From: Verrucomicrobiales bacterium
GTDB lineage: Bacteria; Verrucomicrobiota; Verrucomicrobiia; Verrucomicrobiales; DEV007
Direction of reading: 5' to 3'
Assembly: GCA_023253615.1 (NCBI GenBank)
Contig: JALRFZ010000414.1
Span: forward strand, 1-8,055
DNA length: 8,055 nt
This document shows positions 1-6,373 of this stretch, piece by piece. Position 1 is the stretch's first letter; the number at the start of each line of letters is the position of its first letter. Below the pieces are notes generated by a model, which saw only the letters and a program-made list of their open reading frames with translations, did not search any database and was not told the origin of the DNA. The translations under genes and the position numbers were made by a program.

Positions 1-702
1 TTGAAGGTTCGCCGCAATCACCCCGGCCCGACTCAACAGGGTTACCTGATTCTCTCCACCCTCTTGAGTCACCTCCGCCACGACCTTCTCCAGCAATCCT
101 TCGGCTTTCCCGCCGGCCGCCACGGTCATCGCGATCCGCACGGCCGCCCCATCCGCGGAATCGACCCAGGGGTGATCGGGAATCGCATAACCCAGATGCA
201 GGGGCCGCTTTGCATCGGCGAGGAAGGGCTCGAGGACACGGCGGTTGAAGGTCTGGTGGATCGAATTCGTGGTGATGAATCCAAAGCGTTTCACCTTGCC
301 CTTGGCGACGAGTTCGGCGGCCTGGGCCCACCAGTTCATGACGAAATCGGCGGACTCGGGGACGCTGCCTTTCCACGCCTTCCGTAGCGCCTCGGTGTAA
401 CCATCGCCGAGTGCTTCGCGCATGCGCGAGGCGCCGATAAACGGCGGATTCCCCACGATGTAATCGGCCTCGGGCCATTCGGCGCGGCGGGGATTCACGT
501 AATCGTAGACAACAATGCGGGCGCTCTCATCAGGCACTTCCTTGCCGGTGACGGGATGGGGTTTGGTGGTGTGGCCGTCCCAGATCTGCACGATCTCGCT
601 GGTGGCGGGATCGCGACGCGGGATCTTTTCCTCGTAGGCGAGGACGGCGTCGCGGCACTCGATGGGTTTGTCCCGCGGCAGGAGGGGACGGTCGTTCGTG
701 TC
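1..702 (-). pseudogene. MmeI-like restriction-modification protein, continuation after frameshift (C-terminus beyond the window)
   Basis: Continuation of the methyltransferase in the next frame. Codons beginning at 696 read [21 protein letters not shown], directly continuing the family sequence that frame A leaves after QWQRKTR. The frame is open without a stop to base 1, about 232 codons, so residues up to roughly 772 of the repaired protein are visible and the protein runs off the left edge. Catalytic motif IV of N6-adenine methyltransferases is present as NPPF (about residues 623-626, near 441-450), in the context [15 protein letters not shown]. It is followed by [11 protein letters not shown], typical of this family, and by the beginning of the target-recognition region. 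MmeI itself is about 920 residues, so a sizeable C-terminal part is missing. No convincing independent start is seen, so this is best treated as the second half of one interrupted gene. Confidence 0.8.
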
Positions 703-2317
703 GGGTCTTGCGCTGCCACTGGAAGTAACCGATCCAGAGGACGAGCTCGGCGATCTTGGCGGCGCTGTTGCTGATCTCGATCCCGAGAAACTGCTGGGGA
801 CGGATTTTGTGGCCCTCCATCTCGAAGGTGGCATCGCCCCCGAGGGCGGTGAGCAGCTCGAGCACCTCGGCCTCGAGGCGTTTCAAGAGTTCGAGGGTGA
901 CGTAGAGGAAGTTCGCGGTGCCGCAGGCGGGATCAAGGATGCGCAACTGGCAGAGGGACCGGTGAAAACCGGTGACGAGCTTGAGCGCCTCGGCATCCTT
1001 CTTTTTCGCTTCGGCTCGGAGTTTGTTGGCGGCGGCTCCGGTCTTTTTCGCGGCGTCGCTTTTGCCGGCGGCGAGGAGGACCTTGGCTTTTTCCTCCCCG
1101 GCATCGGCCTCGTCGTCGAGTTGGTCGGCCTCGCGGTGGAGACTGGCGGCGGCGATGCGCACGGCATCCCATTCCTCGCGCAGGGGATCGATGATGGTGG
1201 GCCGCACGAGCCGCTCGACGTAGGATCGCGGGGTGTAGTGGGCCCCGAGCTTGTGCCGCTCGCGCGGATCGAGCGCCCGCGTCACGAGGGTGCCGAAGAT
1301 GGAGGGCTCGACCTGCGACCAATCGGTGCGCGAGGCATCGACGAGCATGGCGAGCTGGCTTTTCGAAAGCGGCAGGGCGGTGGTGTCCTCGAAGAGGCCG
1401 CCGTTGAAATGGGCGATCTCCCGTAGAAGTAGGGACGACATTGGTACACCGGTGGCCATTTCCTTCCAAAGCTGGCCGATGAGAACGGGGAAACCTCCGG
1501 GCGAGCCATTTAGTCGCAAAAGCTGGTCGTGGAAGGCATCGTCGGGTAGCAGGCCGACATCCTCGGCGAACATGGTGAAGAGGCAGCGCTGGAGGAAGCC
1601 GGCGATGGTCTGCGGATCGTGGCCGTCGCCTTCGAGGGATTTGGCGAGGCGGGCGAGGCGGTCGGCGATGTCGCGGGTGACCTCGGCGGCTTTCTTCGAG
1701 GGATCGAGGGAATGGGGATCGGTCCAGACGAGGCGGAGCCGCTCGCGGATCTCGGGCCGGCGCAGGTCGGCGAGGGTGATGCGATGGCTGCGCGGATCGG
1801 GGAAACGCTCGTAGTGGACGCCGGTGCCGGTGAACTCGGCGTAGAGATCGAGGCTGTGCCCGACGTCGCAGACGATGAGAAAGGGCGGGCGACCGTCCGC
1901 GCTCGGCAGCGAGGTGATGTAGCCGCGGGCCTGGTGGTAGGCCCGCTCCAGCGCCCGGTCGAAGGCCGCGCTGCCGCGTTTGCCATGGCCGGTTTTGGCC
2001 TTGTAGCCGGGGTCGGTGTAGCCGGCCTCAGTGAGGCCGGTCGTCATGGGATCATTCGCCCCCTGTTTCGTCTCGAGCACGAAATGTCCGGCCTTGTAGA
2101 GATCGATGAAGCCGCTGCTGCTGGTGCCGTCGGGGGCGACACGGGTGACGGCCCGCTCGAAGACGTAGCGGTTTTTCGCCGGATCGGGCGAGGTTGGATC
2201 GGGCCGCGGCACGTCGAGCAGGTCGCAGAGCTCGGTGAGGAAGAGGGCGTAGTTCGCCTTCTCGGCGGCGCCGGAGGCTTCCCAGCGGGTGATGAAAAGA
2301 TCGACGGGATCGGGCAT
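530..2317 (-). CDS. MmeI-like type IIG/IIL restriction-modification protein, N-terminal part (frame ends at a frameshift)
   Basis: Single-chain restriction endonuclease/adenine methyltransferase, expected to cut DNA at a distance from its site and methylate one strand of that site. Seen: an N-terminal nuclease motif with D72 (IDLYK) followed by E82-T-K84, a PD-(D/E)XK arrangement at nearly the spacing known for MmeI; a helical linker; motif X GAHYTP (358-363); a charged Ala/Lys/Glu-rich stretch (about 384-450); SAM-binding motif [10 protein letters not shown] (462-470); and a motif II-like FLGIE (510-514). The start at 2317 is chosen because MPDPVDLF opens the conserved domain. The frame stays open further upstream only because the heptamer tract there has no stops. 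No Shine-Dalgarno is seen. The frame stays homologous to about residue 539 (near 704); the remaining codons down to the stop at 530 are off-frame and low-complexity. The gene resumes in another frame (1-702). Family membership is secure; activity is doubtful unless the frameshift is an error. Confidence 0.85.
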   Translation of the reverse strand: MPDPVDLFITRWEASGAAEKANYALFLTELCDLLDVPRPDPTSPDPAKNRYVFERAVTRVAPDGTSSSGFIDLYKAGHFVLETKQGANDPMTTGLTEAGYTDPGYKAKTGHGKRGSAAFDRALERAYHQARGYITSLPSADGRPPFLIVCDVGHSLDLYAEFTGTGVHYERFPDPRSHRITLADLRRPEIRERLRLVWTDPHSLDPSKKAAEVTRDIADRLARLAKSLEGDGHDPQTIAGFLQRCLFTMFAEDVGLLPDDAFHDQLLRLNGSPGGFPVLIGQLWKEMATGVPMSSLLLREIAHFNGGLFEDTTALPLSKSQLAMLVDASRTDWSQVEPSIFGTLVTRALDPRERHKLGAHYTPRSYVERLVRPTIIDPLREEWDAVRIAAASLHREADQLDDEADAGEEKAKVLLAAGKSDAAKKTGAAANKLRAEAKKKDAEALKLVTGFHRSLCQLRILDPACGTANFLYVTLELLKRLEAEVLELLTALGGDATFEMEGHKIRPQQFLGIEISNSAAKIAELVLWIGYFQWQRKTRHERPSPPAAGQTHRVPRRRPRLRGKDPASRSRHQRDRADLGRPHHQTPSRHRQGSA

Positions 2318-2330
2318 GGGGAAAGGGAAG

Positions 2331-2419
2331 AGTAAAAGGTGGGAAGGTAAAAAGTAAAAGGTAAAGAGTGGGAGCGGGTCGCGGGGAAGACGGGAGAGTA
2401 AAAGGCAAAAATCAAAAGG
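2331..2419. repeat. Degenerate heptamer repeat tract (TAAAAGG-like)
   Basis: Low-complexity purine tract just upstream of the methyltransferase start. On the plus strand there are two clusters of three head-to-tail heptamers, starting at 2348, 2355, 2362 and at 2399, 2406, 2413. Units resemble TAAAAGG (variants TAAAAAG, TAAAGAG, CAAAAAT, CAAAAGG). A further copy starts at 2333, and G-rich degenerate units lie between the clusters. A 7-base period is not a multiple of three, which argues against coding. The complement is pyrimidine-rich and resembles the CCTTTTG/CCTTTTA heptamer repeats seen between genes in several cyanobacteria and other bacteria. The tract forms most of the leader before the methyltransferase start. 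Confidence 0.7.
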
Positions 2420-2472
2420 TGAAATGCGGCGTGGCACATGGACGGATCTGCCGGAGAGCCGGGCGACGGGCG

Positions 2473-2500
2473 GGACCAAGTGGCATGGGCCTCCTGGTCC
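2473..2500. other. Short inverted repeat in the divergent intergenic region
   Basis: GGACCA (2473-2478) is repeated inverted as TGGTCC (2495-2500) with 16 bases between. It lies between the divergent methyltransferase and rhodanese genes and could be an operator or a transcript hairpin. Six base pairs in GC-rich DNA may well be chance. No clear -35/-10 pair was found in the rest of 2420-2584. Confidence 0.2.
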
Positions 2501-2584
2501 GCGAAGTTCCGGGCGAAAACGCCACGAGAGAACCCTGAAACGGCTGCTTCACGTCCCCTTCCTCCGCCGGATCCGCGATTGCAC

Positions 2585-2589
2585 GAGGA
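2585..2589 (+). promoter_or_regulatory. Ribosome binding site of the rhodanese gene
   Basis: GAGGA ends nine bases before the GTG at 2599 and is one of the few Shine-Dalgarno-like sites in the window. It favours GTG 2599 over the in-frame ATG at 2614, which has no such site in front of it. Confidence 0.4.
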
Positions 2590-2598
2590 CGGACCCGC

Positions 2599-3069
2599 GT
2601 GTTGATTCCACACATGTGGTTGATCTCCTCCTTTTCCCGGATCCGTTGCGTCGCGCTCGCTCTCCTCGGAGGGGCGGCCCTTTTTTCCGCCTGTGAGCGG
2701 AGCCCGGAACCCACCGCCATGGATGCCACCGAACCCGCTCCAACGACTCCGCCGAAGCTCACGCCGGACCAACTTGCCGAAGCCGCCGCCCGGCCCGGCT
2801 TCTTCTTTCTCGATGTCCGCAGTCCCAAGGAGATCGCCGAGCTCGGCACCCTGCCCGGCTACGTGAACATTCCCATCGAGGAACTCGAGGGACGCCTCGG
2901 TGAGATCCCGCCGGATCGCCAGGTCGTCACCGCCTGAAACGGGGGCGGAAGAGCCGCGCGTGCCGCGGACATTCTCGTGAAAAAAGGTTTTGAAGTGATC
3001 GGTTCCTGCGGCCTGTCCGACTGGAAGAAGGAAGGGCGCGACCTCGTCCATCCCGAAGCGGCTCCCTGA
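2599..3069 (+). CDS. Rhodanese-like lipoprotein with in-frame TGA at the catalytic cysteine (candidate selenoprotein)
   Basis: Rhodanese-domain protein, probably a membrane-anchored sulfurtransferase or redox protein outside the cytoplasm. The first 112 codons give a lipoprotein signal (basic SRIR, hydrophobic core, lipobox FSAC with C32), a Pro/Thr-rich linker (36-53) and the first half of a rhodanese domain: LDVRSPKEI (71-79), then LPGYVNIPIEEL (85-96), and VVTA (109-112). The next codon is TGA (2935-2937), exactly where the active-site Cys belongs. The frame then continues NGGGRAARAADILVKKGFEV and SDWKKEGRDLV to a second TGA at 3067. U113-N-G-G-G-R fits the rhodanese C-x-x-G-x-R loop, so the full product would be 156 residues with Sec113. 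Cys137 replaces a usual glycine and might act as a resolving residue. A product stopped at codon 112 would lack the active site and C-terminal half. A bulged hairpin follows the TGA. Alternatives are a Cys-to-stop mutation or a sequence error. Domain identity is secure; selenocysteine is an inference. Confidence 0.75.
2950..2975 (+). promoter_or_regulatory. Candidate bacterial SECIS hairpin after the in-frame TGA
   Basis: CCGCG (2954-2958) pairs perfectly with CGCGG (2964-2968) around the five-base loop CGTGC. A lower stem AGAG (2950-2953) can pair with TTCT (2972-2975), including one G-U pair and leaving a three-base bulge (2969-2971). The loop begins 21 bases after the TGA and has G as its second base. 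From memory, bacterial SECIS elements have the loop about 16-37 bases after UGA, with a G among the first two loop bases, so this fits. A competing hairpin GCGG/CCGC (2945-2948 with 2954-2957) exists. GC-rich coding DNA forms such hairpins easily, so the structure alone is weak evidence. Confidence 0.45.
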
Positions 3070-3097
3070 TCCCGCGGCGATGCGGGGGATCGATCCC
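3068..3097. terminator. Inverted repeats between convergent genes, possible bidirectional terminator
   Basis: Only 28 bases separate the second rhodanese stop (3069) from the stop of the opposing Uma2 gene (3098). GATCCC (3068-3073) pairs with GGGATC (3086-3091), and GGGATCGATCCC (3086-3097) is a perfect 12-base palindrome. The two structures share an arm and are mutually exclusive. There is no T-run, so intrinsic termination is not certain, but the position between convergent genes fits that role. Confidence 0.35.
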
Positions 3098-3640
3098 TCA
3101 AGCCCCGATGCGGCCGGGAATCGCGGGGCACCACAAAGAGGTTCCGGGGACGTCCGGTGCTTCGCGGAGGAAAAACCGCAAAGAGCCATCGAGCCCGCAC
3201 ACCCACACTTCGTCGGCACCGGAGTCAAAATAGAGCTGCCGCTTCAGATCGATCTCCGCACGGGTGTTTCCGGGAGAGAGGATTTCCACACAGATTTCGG
3301 GAGCCTGGACGAATGCCTTCATCCCCCGCTGCGACTCCCGCCGCTCCCGGGAGATCCAGGCGACGTCTGCCAGCTTGATGCCTTCGACCGTGGAAACGGG
3401 ACACTCGGTGATGACATGGCCCGTGGGGAGATGGTGGTTGAGAAGTGCCCCGAGGGAGAACTGTCCCTCGCCGTGTTCGGGAGCGGGAGGCGGAGTCATG
3501 ATGATCTGGCCGAGGGCATTCGTTTCGATGCGCCCGCTCACGTTCGATAGAAAAGGGTCCACGCAAACTTCCTCCCAACGCTTCAGATTGAAGGCGGTCT
3601 GATCGGTGATGACCGGAAGCTCTGGCGCGGCGGTGGCCAT
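3098..3640 (-). CDS. Uma2 family protein (PD-(D/E)XK nuclease-like, DUF820)
   Basis: A 180-residue protein of the Uma2/DUF820 family, which has a restriction-endonuclease-like fold and no well-established physiological role. Visible family marks are GRIETNALGQIIMTPPP near residues 36-52, a histidine-rich mid region, VEGIKLADVAWIS (85-97) with the putative metal ligand D92, and PEICVEILSPGNTRAEIDLK (114-133) with E119 and K133, then the strand DEVWVCGLDG. The length is normal for the family. The ATG at 3640 begins a natural N-terminus (MATAAPELPV); no Shine-Dalgarno is seen. It is convergent with the rhodanese gene and lies 71 bases downstream of the secreted-protein gene on the same strand. 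Uma2 genes are often scattered in many copies in cyanobacteria, Planctomycetes and related genomes, so the neighbours give little hint of function. Confidence 0.85.
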   Translation of the reverse strand: MATAAPELPVITDQTAFNLKRWEEVCVDPFLSNVSGRIETNALGQIIMTPPPAPEHGEGQFSLGALLNHHLPTGHVITECPVSTVEGIKLADVAWISRERRESQRGMKAFVQAPEICVEILSPGNTRAEIDLKRQLYFDSGADEVWVCGLDGSLRFFLREAPDVPGTSLWCPAIPGRIGA

Positions 3641-3650
3641 TTCAGGAAAG

Positions 3651-3682
3651 ATTAAGGCAACACGACGGAATCAGCAAGTCAA
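3651..3682 (-). promoter_or_regulatory. Weak candidate promoter of the Uma2 gene
   Basis: On the minus strand TTGACT (complement of 3677-3682) matches five of six bases of a sigma-70 -35 box. CTTAAT (complement of 3651-3656) matches four of six of a -10 box. The 20-base spacer is longer than optimal, and the -10 lies only about ten bases before the start codon, so this is tentative. Confidence 0.2.
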
Positions 3683-3711
3683 GAGCCACAGCCGGCTCCC
3701 CCCCGTTCTCC

Positions 3712-4146
3712 TCACCCGCGCTTCACCACTCCGCTCACCGTTCCGCCCTTGCCGGCGGCATTCCACCAGCGCCCCGTATAAACGCCCTCGTGGAACATGA
3801 CCCGCGCCGACCAGGTGCCACCGTCTCCGACCGGCACCGCGTCGAGCACGAGCACGGCGACATCGCCGGCGAATTTCACCTCCGCGGCGATGGGATAATC
3901 GACGAGTTGTCCCTGATGGCGGACTTTCCAGACGATGTCCCATTTTTCACCGCCTTTCTCCACCGCGCGCGAGATCTGATAACGATCGGCTTTTTCCTCC
4001 CCGACCCGTTCGCCCGAAACCGGCGCCCAGGTGCCCTCGAGGGTGGCGTTTTCGAGCATCGCGGCAAAGGTCGCGGCGGTCATCTCCGCGCTCCGCGAGA
4101 GGAAGGGAACGAGCAGGAGACAGAGACAGAACAGGGTCGGCTTCAT
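3712..4146 (-). CDS. Small secreted protein of unknown function
   Basis: A 144-residue protein with a clear signal peptide: MKPTLFCLCLLLVPFLSRSA, cleavage likely after A20, so it acts outside the cytoplasm. The mature part is predicted to be beta-rich: TLEGTWAPVSGE (35-46), DRYQISRAVEKGGEKWDIVW (54-73), then YPIAAEVKFAGDVAVLVLDA and TWSARVMFHEGVYTGRWWNA (111-130), ending GGTVSGVV. The closing pattern W/F-x-A-R-V-M-F-x-x-G-x-Y-x-G-x-W resembles hypothetical proteins I associate with Planctomycetes and Verrucomicrobia, a recollection not checked by search. The frame is open upstream to 4272, but the ATG at 4146 is chosen because it starts the signal peptide. No Shine-Dalgarno is seen. It begins 67 bases after the thioredoxin gene stop on the same strand, so the two may be co-transcribed. 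No enzyme motif is recognisable. Confidence 0.7.
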   Translation of the reverse strand: MKPTLFCLCLLLVPFLSRSAEMTAATFAAMLENATLEGTWAPVSGERVGEEKADRYQISRAVEKGGEKWDIVWKVRHQGQLVDYPIAAEVKFAGDVAVLVLDAVPVGDGGTWSARVMFHEGVYTGRWWNAAGKGGTVSGVVKRG

Positions 4147-4213
4147 GAGGCAAGAGGGTTTGGTCCACAAGGAGGCTCGACATTCCTGTCGCGCGGCGGC
4201 AAAGGGATCGTCC

Positions 4214-5389
4214 TCACGGCACGTAATAATCCCCCATGTGCTCGAGGATCTTCGCGCGCAGGGTCTCGCCATCGACGAGGCCGTTGTGACGCCAGAGGAT
4301 CGTGCCGTCGGTATCGACGAGGATCGTATGGGGGATCCCGCCGGGCCATTCGGGATCGAGGGCGAGCATCACTTCGTCCATGTCCGTGCCGCTGTAGAGG
4401 TAGCTGTTGGTCTTGCGTCCCTCGGCTTCGAAGCTCTTCTTCACCTTCGGAGCCATGCCCGCTTTCTGTTTTTCAAGAAAGGCCTTCACCGCCGCGGCAT
4501 TCGCGGGATCGTCGACACTCAGGTTGATGAATTCGAAATCGCGCAGGCCGAACTTTCGCGCGGCCGTGACGAGGTCGGGGAACTCCTGCACGCAGGGCGC
4601 GCACCAGGTCGCCCAGACGTTGAAGAGGCGCACCTTGTTCGTGCCGTTCTTCCGCAAGGCGGTGACGCCGGCGGCATCGATCGTCTCCACGTCGACGGGA
4701 GTCGCATCCCAGGCCGCCATCTTTTCGGCGACGGCGGTTTTCTTGCTGCGCCACTTCGTGGAACAACCGAAGGGTTTGGTCTCTTCGACCGGCACCGGCT
4801 TCCCGGCGAGCAGGGCCTCGACGGCGTTGCGGGTGTCGGGCGTTTTCACGGTGGAGTCGTCGCCACCGAAACGCGAATCATCGAAGCGGCCCTTGTAGCG
4901 GAGCTTGCGTTCCGCATCGAAAACAAAGACGTGCGGGGTGGTGAGACATCCGTAGGCGCGGGCCACATTCTGGGTCTCGCCATCGTAGAGGTAGGGAAAA
5001 TCGAAGCCTTCCTCGGCCGCGTAGAGTTTCATGTCCTCGAAGCCATCGCTGTATTTCGAATAACCGAGCTCGTCGATGCTGAGACCCTCGGGATGGTTCG
5101 GATTGATCGCGACGAAGGCCATGCCGCGCGGACGGTAGTCGGCGAGAAAGGATTTCAGACGGTCGGCCGCCCCGTGCGAGGTCGGGCAATGGTTCGAGGT
5201 GAAGAAAACGACGAGCACCTTGCCGTCCTTGAAATCGGCGAGGGTCCACGTCTTCCCGTCGATCCCCGGGAGGGAGAAGTCGGGAGCGGAGTCGCCGATC
5301 TTGAGGTCGGCGAGACCTTCCTCGGCGGTCGACGGAAGGGTGAAGGGAAAGAGGAGCAGCGATGCGAAAAGCGATTTCAACCGGATCAT
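4214..5389 (-). CDS. Exported tandem thioredoxin-fold protein (redoxin domain plus TlpA-like domain)
   Basis: A 391-residue thiol-disulfide redox protein with two thioredoxin folds. A signal peptide (residues 1 to about 22, [20 protein letters not shown]) points to export. Domain 1 (about 28-175) is AhpC/TSA-redoxin-like: [17 protein letters not shown], then [10 protein letters not shown] with C68-x-x-S71, a single-cysteine site, and the cis-Pro region [10 protein letters not shown] (P152). A linker carries PFGCSTKWR (207-213). Domain 2 (about 225-391) is TlpA/ResA-like: [12 protein letters not shown] with C263/C266, a normal dithiol site, and [10 protein letters not shown] with cis-Pro353. 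Tandem proteins of this type are common in Planctomycetes and Verrucomicrobia. The start at 5389 is chosen for the signal peptide; the frame is open further upstream without coding character. It is divergent from modA, with 169 bases between, and may lead the run toward the secreted and Uma2 genes. Partners are unknown; the nearby exported rhodanese is one candidate. Confidence 0.85.
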   Translation of the reverse strand: MIRLKSLFASLLLFPFTLPSTAEEGLADLKIGDSAPDFSLPGIDGKTWTLADFKDGKVLVVFFTSNHCPTSHGAADRLKSFLADYRPRGMAFVAINPNHPEGLSIDELGYSKYSDGFEDMKLYAAEEGFDFPYLYDGETQNVARAYGCLTTPHVFVFDAERKLRYKGRFDDSRFGGDDSTVKTPDTRNAVEALLAGKPVPVEETKPFGCSTKWRSKKTAVAEKMAAWDATPVDVETIDAAGVTALRKNGTNKVRLFNVWATWCAPCVQEFPDLVTAARKFGLRDFEFINLSVDDPANAAAVKAFLEKQKAGMAPKVKKSFEAEGRKTNSYLYSGTDMDEVMLALDPEWPGGIPHTILVDTDGTILWRHNGLVDGETLRAKILEHMGDYYVP

Positions 5390-5460
5390 GGCAGTGGGTG
5401 TTTCGGCGCGTAGCTTGATGGGAAAACCCCGGCAGGGCAAGAGCGGAAAGCCGTCACGTC

Positions 5461-5485
5461 CCGGCCCGTCCGTTGACAGGGCCGG
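5461..5485. promoter_or_regulatory. Inverted repeat enclosing a TTGACA box in the thioredoxin-modA intergenic region
   Basis: CCGGCCC (5461-5467) and GGGCCGG (5479-5485) form a perfect 7-bp inverted repeat with 11 bases between. On the plus strand TTGACA (5473-5478), a consensus -35 box, fills the end of that spacer. No good -10 box lies 16-18 bases further on. A second small inverted repeat, TCCCG/CGGGA (5501-5505 and 5514-5518), lies before modA. This could be an operator or hairpin controlling modA. It does not resemble a molybdenum-cofactor riboswitch that I can recognise. Confidence 0.3.
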
Positions 5486-5558
5486 ATTCCTGACTGAACC
5501 TCCCGCTGCCCGCCGGGATGAAACTTCCGTCACTCGCGGCGCCCCCTCTCCTTTCCGA

Positions 5559-6350
5559 ATGAGGTCCGTCGCGATCCGCCTCCTCCCCGCCGTCCTCTTC
5601 CTCCCCGCCTGTGGAGAAAAGGCCGCGCCATCTGTCGCGACGGATGGCATTCCGGCGAAACTCAACGTCGCCGTGGCGTCATCGATGCGCCCCGCCTTCG
5701 AGGAGATCGCCGCCACCTTCACGCAGGAATATCCGGACATGACGCTCGCACCCACCTTCGGCGCGAGCGGCACCTTCTTTGCGCAGATCGTTCAACAGGC
5801 CCCCTTTGATCTGTTTCTCTCCGCCGACACCGAATATCCCGACAAGCTCGTCGCCGACGGTCTGGCGACGGAGACCTTTCCCTATGCGACAGGACAACTC
5901 GTCCTCTGGGCTCCTAAGACCGCCTCGCTCGATCTCGCGCGGCGCGGGCTCGAAGTGCTGAACGATCCCCGCGTTTCCAAAATCGCCCTCGCCAACCCGG
6001 AACTCGCTCCCTACGGTCGCGCCGCCGTGCAGACGATGAACTCCCCCGGCACCGCGCAAGGGATCGAGGCGAAGCTGTCCATGGCGGAGAACGTGGGACA
6101 GGCCGCCCAGTTCGTCCAATCGGGTGCGGCCCAGGTCGGCTTCTTCGCCTATTCGCTCACCTTCACGAGAGAGATGAAAGACACCGGCGATTTCTGGCTC
6201 GTCCCCGCCACCGCGCACGATCCCATCCGGCAGGCCGGCGTCATCCTTCCCCGCACCGCCCATCCCGAGGCGGCCGCCGCCCTCCGCGATTTCCTCACCG
6301 GACCGGAGGGACAAGCCATTCTCGCGCGCCACGGTTTTGGCGCTCCGTGA
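5559..6350 (+). CDS. modA: Molybdate ABC transporter substrate-binding lipoprotein ModA
   Basis: Binds molybdate (or tungstate) outside the cytoplasmic membrane and delivers it to ModB. The 263-residue protein begins with a short lipoprotein signal, [18 protein letters not shown], lipobox LPAC with C18, so it is membrane-anchored. The mature part has the ModA pattern: [20 protein letters not shown], then [11 protein letters not shown] with the Ser/Gly oxyanion-binding loop, [10 protein letters not shown], and [17 protein letters not shown], closing with [18 protein letters not shown] and a C-terminal [13 protein letters not shown]. Length is normal for the family. The ATG at 5559 is chosen because it starts the signal peptide; the frame is open upstream to 5199 but that part is antisense to the thioredoxin gene. 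No strong Shine-Dalgarno is seen. First gene of the modABC operon. Distinguishing molybdate from tungstate would need structure or assays. Confidence 0.92.
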   Translation: MRSVAIRLLPAVLFLPACGEKAAPSVATDGIPAKLNVAVASSMRPAFEEIAATFTQEYPDMTLAPTFGASGTFFAQIVQQAPFDLFLSADTEYPDKLVADGLATETFPYATGQLVLWAPKTASLDLARRGLEVLNDPRVSKIALANPELAPYGRAAVQTMNSPGTAQGIEAKLSMAENVGQAAQFVQSGAAQVGFFAYSLTFTREMKDTGDFWLVPATAHDPIRQAGVILPRTAHPEAAAALRDFLTGPEGQAILARHGFGAP

Positions 6351-6373
6351 ATCCGTGTGCGAATGTCAGGACC

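Noticed and set aside
1..387. Plus-strand open frame of 128 codons starting with TTG
   Set aside because: It is antisense to the methyltransferase frame containing NPPF and has no recognisable domain; GC-rich DNA gives long shadow frames.
1..2317. BREX PglX or DISARM methyltransferase
   Set aside because: The N-terminal D-x9-E-T-K nuclease motif fits the MmeI-like fused enzymes, and no BREX or DISARM partner genes are next to it.
1619..2335. Plus-strand open frame of 238 codons opposite the methyltransferase
   Set aside because: Gly/Glu/Ala/Val-rich translation typical of the complement of a GC-rich gene; the minus strand holds the conserved nuclease domain.
2935..2937. TGA read as tryptophan through an altered genetic code
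   Set aside because: TGA ends every complete gene in the window and Trp is encoded by TGG throughout; Cys, not Trp, is expected at this position.
2044..3228. Minus-strand open frame of 394 codons spanning the intergenic region and the rhodanese
   Set aside because: It covers parts of three real genes and the repeat tract, with no conserved domain; the rhodanese is clearly on the plus strand.
3656..3720. Possible CRISPR or direct-repeat structure in the short gap before the Uma2 gene
   Set aside because: No repeated unit is present; only a C-run and a weak promoter-like pair are seen.
4031..5413. Plus-strand open frame of 460 codons opposite the thioredoxin gene
   Set aside because: Long, but the opposite strand has a signal peptide and two thioredoxin active sites; this one has no motif.
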